From a bacterium (GTDB lineage: Bacteria > Patescibacteriota > JAUYIX01), in assembly GCA_030688115.1 (NCBI GenBank), contig JAUYIX010000027.1:1-21183 (forward strand): a stretch of DNA of 21,183 bases, written 5' to 3'. Under the pieces are notes generated by a model, which saw only the letters and a list, made by a program, of their open reading frames with translations, was not told the DNA's origin and ran no database searches. Within the stretch, counting starts at the first letter, position 1. The number at the start of each line of letters is the position of its first letter. Positions 1-6,992 of the stretch are shown here, one piece after another. Position numbers and translations under genes: made by a program.

Positions 1-1
1 A

Positions 2-1447
2 CTAATCGAAAAAATAGTTGAGCAAGATGACGCATTGATGGAGGCCTACCTAGGTGGAACCGCTCCAACCTATGAGCAACTCAAGTCGGCGCTGCGCAAA
101 GGCACCTTGGCGCTTAAGATTATTCCGATCTTGTGTGGTTCTGCCTTAAAAAATAAAGGGGTACAGCTGTTATTGGATGCCGTGGTTGATTACTTGCCGA
201 GCCCGTTGGATGTGCCGCCAGTTGTCGGCACGGACCCAAGTGATGAGACCAAAAAGATCACGCGCAAGGCCTCGGATGACGAGCCTCTCGCAGCCTTGGC
301 TTTTAAAGTTTTGGCGGACCCTTTTGTCGGTAAGCTAATCTTTTTCCGAGTTTACTCGGGGACGTTTGAGGCCGGCTCTTACGTGCTTAACAGTTCTACC
401 GGAAACAAAGAGCGCATCGGACGGATCGTGCGTATGCATGCTGATAAGCGCGAGGAGGTCAAAACGGTTTATGCCGGAGAGATCGCAGCGGCAGTCGGAC
501 TCAAGGACACTACGACGGGCGACACACTCTGCGATCCGGACGCACCGGTGATTTTAGAAAAAATTACCTTTCCGGAGCCGGTTATTTCGATCGCAATCGA
601 GCCTAAGACAAAAGCCGATCAAGAAAAAATGGGTATCGCGCTGGCGCGATTGGCTGAGGAGGATCCAACTTTTAGAGTCAAGAGTGATGAGGAGACTAAC
701 CAGACCGTTATTGCCGGTATGGGCGAACTACACTTAGACATCATCGTTGACCGCATGAAGCGTGAGTTCAAAGTCGAGGCAAATGTCGGTCGTCCGCAAG
801 TGGCTTACAAAGAGACGATCAAAGGCGAGGCCGAGGCAGAGGAGAAGTATATCAAGCAAACCGGTGGTCGCGGACAATACGGACACGTTTGGCTGCGTGT
901 TAAGCCCCTCGAGCGTGGCAAGGGTTTTGAGTTTATTGATAAAATAAAGGGGGGTGTTATTCCTAATGAGTTTATTCCTGCCGTTCAAAAGGGTGTTAAA
1001 GGTGCATTGGATAACGGTGTAATTGCCGGGTACCCGGTCGTCGATATCGAGGTCACGCTTTATGATGGGTCGTACCACGACGTTGACTCCAGTGAGGCGG
1101 CTTTTAAAATCGCCGGCTCTAAATGTGTCAAAACGGCAATTAACAAAGCCAAGCCGATTATTCTTGAGCCGGTCATGAAGGTAGAGGTAATCACTCCGGA
1201 GACCAGCATGGGCGACGTCGTTGGAGACCTTAATGCCAAGCGTGGCCAGATTCAGGAGATGGTCGATCGCAACCAGGGGATTAAAGTGGTACACGCCATG
1301 GTGCCGTTGTCAGAGATGTTTGGATACGCGACCAGTTTGCGCTCTATGACGCAGGGTCGAGCGAGCTATTCAATGGAGTTTGCCAGTTACGAGGAGGTTC
1401 CGCCTAATATCGCACGTAAAATCAGCGGCGAGGACGAGCCAAAATAG
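2..1447 (+). CDS. fusA: Elongation factor G, C-terminal 481 residues (5' end outside window)
   Basis: EF-G is the translational GTPase that drives ribosomal translocation after peptide transfer. The frame is open from base 2, so the gene starts upstream; compared with the usual ~700-residue protein, about 220 residues (most of the GTP-binding domain) are missing because of the window edge. Visible blocks match EF-G in order: the end of the G domain (CGSALKNKGVQ, then DYLPSPLDVPP), domain II (DPFVGKLIFFRVYSG; GLKDTTTGDTLCDP), domain III (FPEPVISIAIEPKTKADQEK; GMGELHLDIIVDRMKREF), domain IV with the decoding-site loop (GGRGQYGHV; GSYHDVDSSE) and domain V (PLSEMFGYATSLRS; GRASYSMEF). No substitution of a key residue was seen. 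It is followed directly by a large folded element instead of tuf, which is unusual for the str operon. Confidence 0.98.
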   Translation, partial: LIEKIVEQDDALMEAYLGGTAPTYEQLKSALRKGTLALKIIPILCGSALKNKGVQLLLDAVVDYLPSPLDVPPVVGTDPSDETKKITRKASDDEPLAALAFKVLADPFVGKLIFFRVYSGTFEAGSYVLNSSTGNKERIGRIVRMHADKREEVKTVYAGEIAAAVGLKDTTTGDTLCDPDAPVILEKITFPEPVISIAIEPKTKADQEKMGIALARLAEEDPTFRVKSDEETNQTVIAGMGELHLDIIVDRMKREFKVEANVGRPQVAYKETIKGEAEAEEKYIKQTGGRGQYGHVWLRVKPLERGKGFEFIDKIKGGVIPNEFIPAVQKGVKGALDNGVIAGYPVVDIEVTLYDGSYHDVDSSEAAFKIAGSKCVKTAINKAKPIILEPVMKVEVITPETSMGDVVGDLNAKRGQIQEMVDRNQGIKVVHAMVPLSEMFGYATSLRSMTQGRASYSMEFASYEEVPPNIARKISGEDEPK

Positions 1448-1602
1448 GCTCTTGCCCGTGGGGTTGCGGGGACCGGCGGTCCGCGCGCTCCAGCGGCACG
1501 CGTCCGCCTGTACTCTCGGCGTCAAAAGTCTGGCCTGAGGGGCCAGACACCAATCTTTTGACGCGCCTGCGAGAACTCCCCGGAACCCCACGGGCTTAGA
1601 GC
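1448..1602. other. Large three-way-junction inverted-repeat element (structured RNA or palindromic repeat candidate)
   Basis: Starting at the base after the fusA stop, the two ends pair almost completely. P1: 1448-1452 with 1598-1602 (5 bp), then 1454-1465 with 1584-1595 (12 bp, all Watson-Crick), then a G/G mismatch and 1467-1472 with 1577-1582 (6 bp). Inside lie two arms. P2: 1475-1479 with 1504-1508, 1482-1485 with 1499-1502, and a short tip at 1486-1495. P3: 1514-1518 with 1570-1574, 1519-1528 with 1555-1564 (10 bp), and 1529-1535 with 1541-1547 around the loop at 1536-1540. No U-run follows P1 on either strand, so it is not a standard intrinsic terminator. It does not resemble tmRNA, SRP RNA, RNase P, 6S or a riboswitch I know. 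It could be a small RNA, a processing or termination structure for the fusA mRNA, or a miniature palindromic repeat. The folding is read directly; the function is unknown. Confidence 0.7.
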
Positions 1603-1659
1603 AGCAATTCTGACCGGGCAAGCCAGATCCTGGGGGGTGTGTTTTGAGTTGATGCTCAA

Positions 1660-1668
1660 TGGTATACT
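1660..1668 (+). promoter_or_regulatory. Extended -10 promoter element for the DUF5671 gene
   Basis: TGG-TATACT at 1660-1668 fits an extended -10 (TGn plus hexamer). No -35 lies at the proper distance; a TTGAGT at 1644 is only 13 bases away. The predicted start of transcription is near 1675, three bases before the ATG at 1678, so the mRNA would be essentially leaderless. No Shine-Dalgarno sequence precedes the ATG. Confidence 0.45.
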
Positions 1669-1677
1669 GTTATTACT

Positions 1678-3201
1678 ATGGCACAACCAAAGCAAACAGG
1701 AGGGACGGCCTCTCGCTCGACCGCGGCAGAAGTATTTAGTTACCTGCTGCTCTTTTTAGTGCTCTACATCGGAGTTTTTGCCTTTTTGGCCCTGCTTTTT
1801 GATTTTATTGATGTTTGGTTTGAGGGGACTAAACGGGCTTATGCCTACGCTTACGGGGGCGGGCAGAACTACTCCTTTATCTTTGGTACCTCGGCCTTGG
1901 TGGTCGTCTGGCCGATTTTTATCATAATGTCCTGGTTAACCGGCCGCTGGATGCTGCGCGACGCCTCACGCAAGAACATCGGTATCCGCCGCTGGCTGAC
2001 CTATTTGGCTTTATTTGTATCGGCCGTAACTCTAATCATTGATCTGATCGTGCTGGTCTACAATTTTTTGAGCGGCGGGTTGACCACTAACTTTTTACTC
2101 AAAGTCGTAGCTGTGTTGGTGGTCGCTGCCGCTGTTTTTGGTTACTACTTATGGGATTTACGTCGCTCCGCAAAAAAATCAATGGCATCGGTGTTTGTGG
2201 CCGTCGTAACATCAGTGATCGTGCTTGCCACATTAGTCGGGGGATTTTTTATAGTCGGGACTCCCAGCGAGCAACGAGCCGAGCGTTTTGACAGCCGACG
2301 ACTCTCCGACCTGTATCAAATTCAAAGCGAGGTGATTAGCTATTACTCGTCCAAGAACGCGTTACCCAAAACCCTCGCGGATCTCGAGACCGACGTGACG
2401 GGCTACTTGCTCCCGGTTGATCCTTTTAGCGGGGAGAGCTACACATACAACTCAACCGGAGACCTGACCTTTGAGCTCTGTGCGACGTTTGAGTTGGCTC
2501 AGTCCTTTGATCCTCCCCCGAGCGCTGCGGCCGCCGACCCCTTTGGCTATCCCGTTTTTGATCCCTATACCTCCAACTGGAACCACCTGTCGGGTGAGCA
2601 CTGCTTTGATCGCGAGATCGATCCGGAGCGTTTGACCGTCACGATCTCTCAAGCCCGTCCTCCAGCAACGCCGCCCCAAAAGGAGCCCGTCCAGACCGTC
2701 GTTAGCGCGGACCCTGTCCAAGTTGGGTCGGGCGCACAATATACCGACCCAACTATCGGCTATACCGCAGACCTGCCCGAGGGCTGGACGGCTGAGCAAG
2801 TTAGCTTTGAGGGTCTCAATGATCCGTTTTGCCAGGAGCCAAGCAGTATTGTGGGCTTTAGCTCCGCCAATAGCAGCCTCTCGCTTGAGATAGGTATTCG
2901 GGATCAAGGGGACACAGACGTGACTATTTGGTGCCGCACGGGTGTCGGTGCGGGTGCATTTGAGCCAGCTGATCTGATTACTATTGACGGTACGCCGGTA
3001 GAACCATCACATCTTGTCTATGAGGATCGAGTCATAGAATTATTTATCGGCGTGGGTGGTTCGGGAGCGGTTACAATTGGCGACTATGAGCTTATTGCTA
3101 CGATCAATAGCTCTGATGTCTCACAAGCCTCGGGTGATCTCCTCGACAAACCCGAGCTTGAAGACGCGCTCTCTATCTTAGAGTCGTTAGATCTTCCTTA
3201 G
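1678..3201 (+). CDS. DUF5671-type membrane protein with pilin-like segment and exported C-terminal domain
   Basis: The protein has 507 residues and no known function. Residues ~19-160 hold four hydrophobic helices (about 19-44, 66-90, 104-129, 138-160); the pattern SYLLLFLVLY, then RRWLTYLALFV, then VFGYYLWDLR resembles DUF5671, a membrane domain common in CPR genomes. A fifth helix at ~169-193 is followed by a segment (about 205-275: DLYQIQSEVISYY, LPKTLADL, PVDPFSGESYTY, FELCATFE) that resembles the region after the helix in type II/IV pseudopilins, where a short peptide pairs YY...LP...DP with a terminal Cys. Residues ~280-350 are Pro/Ala-rich linker. Residues ~353-507 (IGYTADLPEGWTAEQ onward) look like a soluble extracytoplasmic domain with two cysteines. 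It stands alone between fusA and pyrG with its own probable promoter. Assignments beyond the DUF5671 likeness are inference. Confidence 0.85.
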   Translation: MAQPKQTGGTASRSTAAEVFSYLLLFLVLYIGVFAFLALLFDFIDVWFEGTKRAYAYAYGGGQNYSFIFGTSALVVVWPIFIIMSWLTGRWMLRDASRKNIGIRRWLTYLALFVSAVTLIIDLIVLVYNFLSGGLTTNFLLKVVAVLVVAAAVFGYYLWDLRRSAKKSMASVFVAVVTSVIVLATLVGGFFIVGTPSEQRAERFDSRRLSDLYQIQSEVISYYSSKNALPKTLADLETDVTGYLLPVDPFSGESYTYNSTGDLTFELCATFELAQSFDPPPSAAAADPFGYPVFDPYTSNWNHLSGEHCFDREIDPERLTVTISQARPPATPPQKEPVQTVVSADPVQVGSGAQYTDPTIGYTADLPEGWTAEQVSFEGLNDPFCQEPSSIVGFSSANSSLSLEIGIRDQGDTDVTIWCRTGVGAGAFEPADLITIDGTPVEPSHLVYEDRVIELFIGVGGSGAVTIGDYELIATINSSDVSQASGDLLDKPELEDALSILESLDLP

Positions 3202-3264
3202 GCGACCCTTGCAACAATACTGGTGAGAGCGGGGGATAACTCTCTCGAGCGATAGGACCTAAAG

Positions 3265-3273
3265 TGGTAGGCT
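3265..3273 (+). promoter_or_regulatory. Possible extended -10 element upstream of pyrG
   Basis: TGG-TAGGCT at 3265-3273 is a candidate extended -10. A start near 3280 would fall in an A-run (3276-3281), 16 bases before the ATG. There is no convincing -35. The hexamer matches the consensus poorly, so this is weak. Confidence 0.25.
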
Positions 3274-3288
3274 GGAAAAAACTTCCAG
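3272..3288 (+). promoter_or_regulatory. Hairpin covering the ribosome-binding region of pyrG
   Basis: CTGGAA (3272-3277) pairs perfectly with TTCCAG (3283-3288) around a 5-base loop. The 3' arm overlaps CCAGGG (3285-3290), the only Shine-Dalgarno-like stretch before the ATG at 3296, so the hairpin could restrict initiation if the transcript begins upstream of it. It is small, and its role is inferred. Confidence 0.35.
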
Positions 3289-3295
3289 GGAATTT

Positions 3296-4912
3296 ATGAA
3301 GACTAACTTTGTTTTTGTCGCGGGCGGTGTCATGTCCGGGGTCGGAAAAGGGATCTCTACCGCGTCCATCGCGCGGATATTAAAAGAGTATGGCTACAAA
3401 GTGACGGCCATGAAAATCGACCCTTATCTCAACGTGGATGCCGGTACAATGAACCCAACCGAACACGGCGAGGTTTTTGTAACTAAAGATGGGCTGGAGA
3501 GCGATCAGGACCTCGGTAACTACGAGCGTTTTTTGGACCAAGATATTATTCGTGAGAACTACATGACCACCGGCATGGTTTACCAGTCGGTAATTAATCG
3601 CGAGCGAAATTTGGGTTATAACGGCAAGTGCGTCGAGGTTGTTCCGCACATTACCGAGGAGATAGAGCGGCGCTTAAGAAGAGTTGCGCAGCATCAAAAA
3701 GCTGACTTTGTGTTGGTTGAGATTGGCGGAACCGTCGGCGAGTACCAAAACTTAGTCTACCTCGAGGCCGCGCGTATCATGAAACTAAAATATCCCGACC
3801 AGATCGCCTTTATTATGGTCAGTTTTTTTCCGGTGCCCAGCATGGTCGGGGAGATGAAAACCAAACCGACCCAACACGCCGTGCGCGCTCTAAACTCGGT
3901 CGGGATCCAGCCCGATATCATTATCGCGCGCTCGTCTGTTCCGCTCGATGATGTGCGTAAAAAAAAGGTCTCGGTCTTTTGTAATGTCAGTCCGCGCGAT
4001 ATTATATCGGCTCCGGACATCTCAACTATCTATCAAGTTCCGATTAACTTTGAGCGTGACCATATCGGCAAACGATTGCTGGAGAAGTTCAACCTCAAAC
4101 CAAAAAAGAGTGATGGCAAAGAGTGGCGTGCTTTTGTGAGGGGTATTAAGCGGTCCACGCGGCCGGTCAAGATCGGCATCGTTGGTAAGTATTTTGGTAC
4201 CGGTGACTTTGTCCTATCGGACTCGTATATATCGGTGATCGAGGCGATTAAACATGGTGCCTGGGCCAACCGTCGCAAACCGGAGATTACTTGGATCAAC
4301 GCCGAGGAGTTTGAGAAATCGCCCTCAAAGGTCAAACAACTATCTGACTATGACGGGATCATCGTACCCGGCGGCTTTGGTAAACGCGGGGTGACCGGTA
4401 AATTACGCGCGATCAAACATGTTCGCGAGAATAATATTCCATACCTGGGGCTCTGTTACGGCTTACAAATGGCGGTCATCGAGTATGCGCGCAATGTCTG
4501 TGGGATGCGCTCGGCCAGGACCACCGAGGTTGATCCCAACACAAAAGACCCGGTTATTCACACGCTGGCCGACCAGGTAGCCAAAATTAAACAAAAAGAG
4601 CTAGGTGGAACCATGCGTCTCGGACACTACACCTGTAGACTAGTGCCCAAGACCCGAGTGCGCGATCTTTACGGCAAGGGCAGCGTCCAAGAGCGACACC
4701 GACATCGCTACGAGGTTAATCCAAAGTATGTGCCGGTCCTTGAGAAAAAGGGTTTGCAGATATCCGGCGTTAATCCGGGGAGTAACCTTGTCGAGATTAT
4801 TGAGTTGCCCAAGCATCGTTTTTTTGTGGCCTGTCAGTTCCATCCTGAGTTTCAGTCACGTCCACTCGTACCGCACCCACTTTTTGTTGGGTTTATCGCG
4901 GCAACAAAATAA
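3296..4912 (+). CDS. pyrG: CTP synthase (glutamine-hydrolysing)
   Basis: The enzyme converts UTP, ATP and glutamine to CTP, the last step of pyrimidine nucleotide synthesis. At 538 residues it has full family length. The N-terminal synthetase domain carries the P-loop (SGVGKG, residues 14-19), DPYLNVDAGTMNP (42-54) and HGEVFVT (57-63). The Mg-binding segment reads EIGGTVGEYQN (142-152), where Escherichia-type enzymes have GTVGDIES; the GEYQN form is what I associate with CPR sequences. The class I glutaminase domain has the oxyanion strand PGGFG (358-362), nucleophile Cys387 in GLCYGLQ and the His516/Glu518 pair in HPEF. It is flanked by the DUF5671 gene (94 bases upstream) and, convergently, by the HTH gene. 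Start chosen at the ATG giving the standard N-terminus. Confidence 0.98.
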   Translation: MKTNFVFVAGGVMSGVGKGISTASIARILKEYGYKVTAMKIDPYLNVDAGTMNPTEHGEVFVTKDGLESDQDLGNYERFLDQDIIRENYMTTGMVYQSVINRERNLGYNGKCVEVVPHITEEIERRLRRVAQHQKADFVLVEIGGTVGEYQNLVYLEAARIMKLKYPDQIAFIMVSFFPVPSMVGEMKTKPTQHAVRALNSVGIQPDIIIARSSVPLDDVRKKKVSVFCNVSPRDIISAPDISTIYQVPINFERDHIGKRLLEKFNLKPKKSDGKEWRAFVRGIKRSTRPVKIGIVGKYFGTGDFVLSDSYISVIEAIKHGAWANRRKPEITWINAEEFEKSPSKVKQLSDYDGIIVPGGFGKRGVTGKLRAIKHVRENNIPYLGLCYGLQMAVIEYARNVCGMRSARTTEVDPNTKDPVIHTLADQVAKIKQKELGGTMRLGHYTCRLVPKTRVRDLYGKGSVQERHRHRYEVNPKYVPVLEKKGLQISGVNPGSNLVEIIELPKHRFFVACQFHPEFQSRPLVPHPLFVGFIAATK

Positions 4913-4933
4913 AACTCTCTCAGCTAAAGGGTT

Positions 4934-4961
4934 GAGGGCGCGATCGGTTGATCGCGCCCTC
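4934..4961. terminator. Perfect 12-bp hairpin between convergent genes, likely bidirectional terminator
   Basis: Positions 4934-4945 pair with 4950-4961 with no mismatch around the loop GGTT. It sits 21 bases after the pyrG stop and 19 bases after the end of the minus-strand HTH gene, the place expected for a shared terminator. Neither side has a U-tract (plus side GTGAAAGC, minus side AACCCTTT), so termination would not follow the textbook intrinsic mechanism. Confidence 0.6.
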
Positions 4962-4980
4962 GTGAAAGCTAAAAGGGCCG

Positions 4981-5529
4981 TTACCCGGTAAAGGTCGCGG
5001 CTCCATAACGTGCGCGCATGATCTTGACGATCTGGCCGATGCGGGCCTTGCTGCACCCGTAACGTTTACTGATCTGACCGTAGGTCTTGCCCACGCGTAC
5101 GAGCTCAACAAAGCGATCAAATTCAGGGGTGCCGGGTTTTTTCCAGAACTTTATGACTCGGGCAGCCGGCAAAGCCCGATTGCCGGGAGCGCGCGGCTCA
5201 GTACGCTTATCCTTGATCATCCTCGAGATGTGGTTATTGAGCGTAGTTTTGCCAATGTCGAGATTTGCGGCAATCTGAGCATTGGGCACACCATTCGCCC
5301 GCAGCACAGCAATAGCCGACTCTCTTTTGTTGATTTGGCGGTCCGAGAGAGTGCCACCTCGCCGTGAGGAGGTCTTACCGCTCGCGAGCAGCCTAGAGTT
5401 TACCTGTTTTACCCGCCAGACCGGCTCGCTGAGTTCCTCCGAGATTTGCTGGTTGGAGCGCCCCCGCTGGCGCAATTTAAGCACCCGTGGCTCCAGGTAA
5501 AGGGTTTTTTCCGATACTTTTCTGCCCAT
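4981..5529 (-). CDS. Protein with three helix-turn-helix-like segments, probable DNA-binding regulator
   Basis: 182 residues, basic, of unrecognised family. Three segments of similar pattern repeat along it: residues ~14-48 (VLKLRQRGRSNQQISEEL), ~70-104 (AIAVLRANGVPNAQIAANL) and ~138-172 (FVELVRVGKTYGQISKRYG). Each has a hydrophobic helix, a G-x-(S/P/T)-x-x-x-I turn and a probable recognition helix, as in sigma-70 region 4, Homeodomain-like and resolvase HTHs. Linkers (50-68, 108-135) are rich in Arg, Lys and Pro. There is no ligand-binding or receiver domain. The ATG at 5529 is preceded on its own strand by AGAGAGGA about 9 bases upstream, a good ribosome-binding site. It is transcribed divergently from tuf and convergently with pyrG. 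Binding DNA is a reasonable inference; the targets are unknown, and autoregulation or control of the tuf operon is possible. Confidence 0.8.
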   Translation of the reverse strand: MGRKVSEKTLYLEPRVLKLRQRGRSNQQISEELSEPVWRVKQVNSRLLASGKTSSRRGGTLSDRQINKRESAIAVLRANGVPNAQIAANLDIGKTTLNNHISRMIKDKRTEPRAPGNRALPAARVIKFWKKPGTPEFDRFVELVRVGKTYGQISKRYGCSKARIGQIVKIMRARYGAATFTG

Positions 5530-5583
5530 TTAACACGTCCTCTCTTTGTTACTTAAGGTACTACCAGCGCATATTTTGCTGGC

Positions 5584-5605
5584 AATAGCATTGATAGCAG
5601 CTATT
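5584..5605. promoter_or_regulatory. Inverted repeat AATAGC-N10-GCTATT near the HTH gene promoter
   Basis: AATAGC (5584-5589) and GCTATT (5600-5605) form a perfect 6-bp dyad, with a second ATAGCA copy at 5594-5599 between the arms. It overlaps the start side of the minus-strand -10 region. It could be a protein-binding site; no binding protein can be named from sequence. Confidence 0.3.
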
Positions 5606-5606
5606 T

Positions 5607-5634
5607 ATAGTATGTAAACCTTTACAAAGCACAA
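5607..5634 (-). promoter_or_regulatory. Candidate promoter of the HTH gene
   Basis: Read on the minus strand, TTGTGC (5634-5629) and TACTAT (5612-5607) are separated by 16 bases; TATAAA overlaps at 5609-5604. The transcript would carry a leader of about 70 nt before the ATG at 5529. Moderate match only. Confidence 0.4.
5613..5626. promoter_or_regulatory. Palindromic operator candidate TGTAAA-N2-TTTACA
   Basis: A perfect 6-bp inverted repeat separated by CC occupies 5613-5626. It lies within the spacer between the predicted -10 and -35 of the minus-strand HTH gene promoter, an arrangement typical of repressor operators. That it serves the adjacent HTH protein is inference. Confidence 0.45.
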
Positions 5635-5677
5635 AAAACATTGGATAATACCGGACTTATTATTTTTGGCCCTCTTG

Positions 5678-5706
5678 TTGACATGTCTAGAGCGGTCCCG
5701 TATTAT
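5678..5706 (+). promoter_or_regulatory. Strong sigma-70-type promoter for the tuf / ribosomal protein operon
   Basis: TTGACA (5678-5683) and TATTAT (5701-5706) are separated by exactly 17 bases: a consensus -35 and a 5-of-6 -10. Transcription should begin near 5713, leaving a leader of about 65 nt before the tuf ATG at 5778. No Shine-Dalgarno motif is visible in the last 20 leader bases. This is the best promoter in the window and the obvious driver of the superoperon; no strong internal promoter was found before secY. Confidence 0.85.
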
Positions 5707-5777
5707 TGCTTGGTCTACCCGGTTCATACTGTATGGGCCAGCGGTACTCATTTTTAAGTAACTCTTAATTACTCAAC

Positions 5778-6977
5778 ATGGCAGACAAGTTTGAACGAAG
5801 TAAACCACACGTAAACGTTGGAACCATTGGTCACGTCGACCACGGTAAAACCACGCTAACGGCAGCGATCATGACCTGTCTCTCGACAAAGGGTCAGGCC
5901 AAAAAGCTCGATTATGAGCAGATTGACAAGGCTCCTGAAGAAAAAGAGCGTGGTATTACGATTCAGACCTCACACTGTGAGTACGAGTCAGACAAGCGTC
6001 ACTACGCCCATGTTGACTGTCCTGGACACGCCGACTACATCAAAAACATGATCACCGGTGCCGCTCAGATGGACGGCGCAATTTTGGTTGTCTCGGCTGC
6101 GGACGGTCCCATGCCGCAGACACGCGAGCACATTTTGTTAGCTCGTCAGGTTGGCGTTCCTCAGATCGTTGTCTTTATGAACAAAATCGACATGGTTGAT
6201 GACGCCGAGTTGGTTGATTTGGTCGAGGTTGAGATTCGCGACTTGCTTAAAAAGTATGAGTACGATGGCGACAACGCCAAGATTATTCGTGGTTCTGCCA
6301 CCAAAGCGCTAGAATGTGCCAACAAGGGCGCCAAAGACTGCAAGGAGTGCGAGCCGATTTTTGAATTGATGACCGCTCTTGACGAGTCGATTCCAGAGCC
6401 AAAGCGAGAGACCGACAAGCCGTTTTTGATGCCGATTGAGGATATCTTCTCGATTGAAGGTCGCGGAACGGTTGTTACCGGCCGCATCGAGCGCGGTGAG
6501 ATCAATATCAACGATGAGATCGAGATTGTAGGTCTGCGCCCAACCACTAAGACGGTTGTAACGGGTGTTGAGATGTTCAACAAGCAGCTTGATAAGGGGA
6601 TGGCTGGTGATAACGCCGGAATCTTACTGCGCGGTACCAAAAAGGATGAGGTAGAACGCGGACAAGTTTTGGCAAAACCGGGATCAATTACCCCGCATAC
6701 CGAGTTTGAGAGCGAAGTCTACATCCTCAACAAAGAAGAGGGTGGGCGACATACGCCTTTCTTTAAGGGGTACAAGCCGCAATTTTACGTCCGCACGACG
6801 GATGTTACCGGTGATGTTGAATTACCATCCGGAACCGAGATGGTAATGCCAGGCGACACCGTTAAGCTTAAGGTCAAATTACAAAAGCCGGTTGCCATGG
6901 AAGAGAAAATGCGTTTTGCAATCCGCGAGGGTGGTAAAACGGTCGGCGCCGGAGTCGTAACATCGATCATTAAGTAA
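5778..6977 (+). CDS. tuf: Elongation factor Tu
   Basis: EF-Tu delivers aminoacyl-tRNA to the ribosomal A site as a GTP complex. 399 residues. GTPase motifs: G1 GHVDHGKT (18-25), the switch I threonine in RGITI (58-62), G3 DCPGH (80-84), G4 NKID (135-138) and G5 SAT (173-175; usually SAL). Domains II and III are complete (GRGTVVTGRIERG, GRHTPFFKGYKPQFY, end VTSIIK). After G5 there is a short insertion relative to Escherichia EF-Tu containing Cys180, Cys188 and Cys191 (C-x7-C-x2-C), followed by FELMTALDESIPEP. It is the first gene of the operon, 15 bases before rpsJ, and is not next to fusA. The start matches the family N-terminus even though no ribosome-binding site is evident. Confidence 0.98.
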   Translation: MADKFERSKPHVNVGTIGHVDHGKTTLTAAIMTCLSTKGQAKKLDYEQIDKAPEEKERGITIQTSHCEYESDKRHYAHVDCPGHADYIKNMITGAAQMDGAILVVSAADGPMPQTREHILLARQVGVPQIVVFMNKIDMVDDAELVDLVEVEIRDLLKKYEYDGDNAKIIRGSATKALECANKGAKDCKECEPIFELMTALDESIPEPKRETDKPFLMPIEDIFSIEGRGTVVTGRIERGEININDEIEIVGLRPTTKTVVTGVEMFNKQLDKGMAGDNAGILLRGTKKDEVERGQVLAKPGSITPHTEFESEVYILNKEEGGRHTPFFKGYKPQFYVRTTDVTGDVELPSGTEMVMPGDTVKLKVKLQKPVAMEEKMRFAIREGGKTVGAGVVTSIIK

Positions 6978-6992
6978 CTGAATTAGTCGGAA

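Noticed and set aside
734..1294. 186-codon open frame on the minus strand inside fusA
   Set aside because: It is antisense to strongly conserved EF-G sequence, and its translation resembles no protein; it is a shadow of the plus-strand codon pattern.
1644..1668. TTGAGT and TATACT as a -35/-10 pair
   Set aside because: The spacing is 13 bases, too short for a sigma-70 promoter; only the extended -10 was kept.
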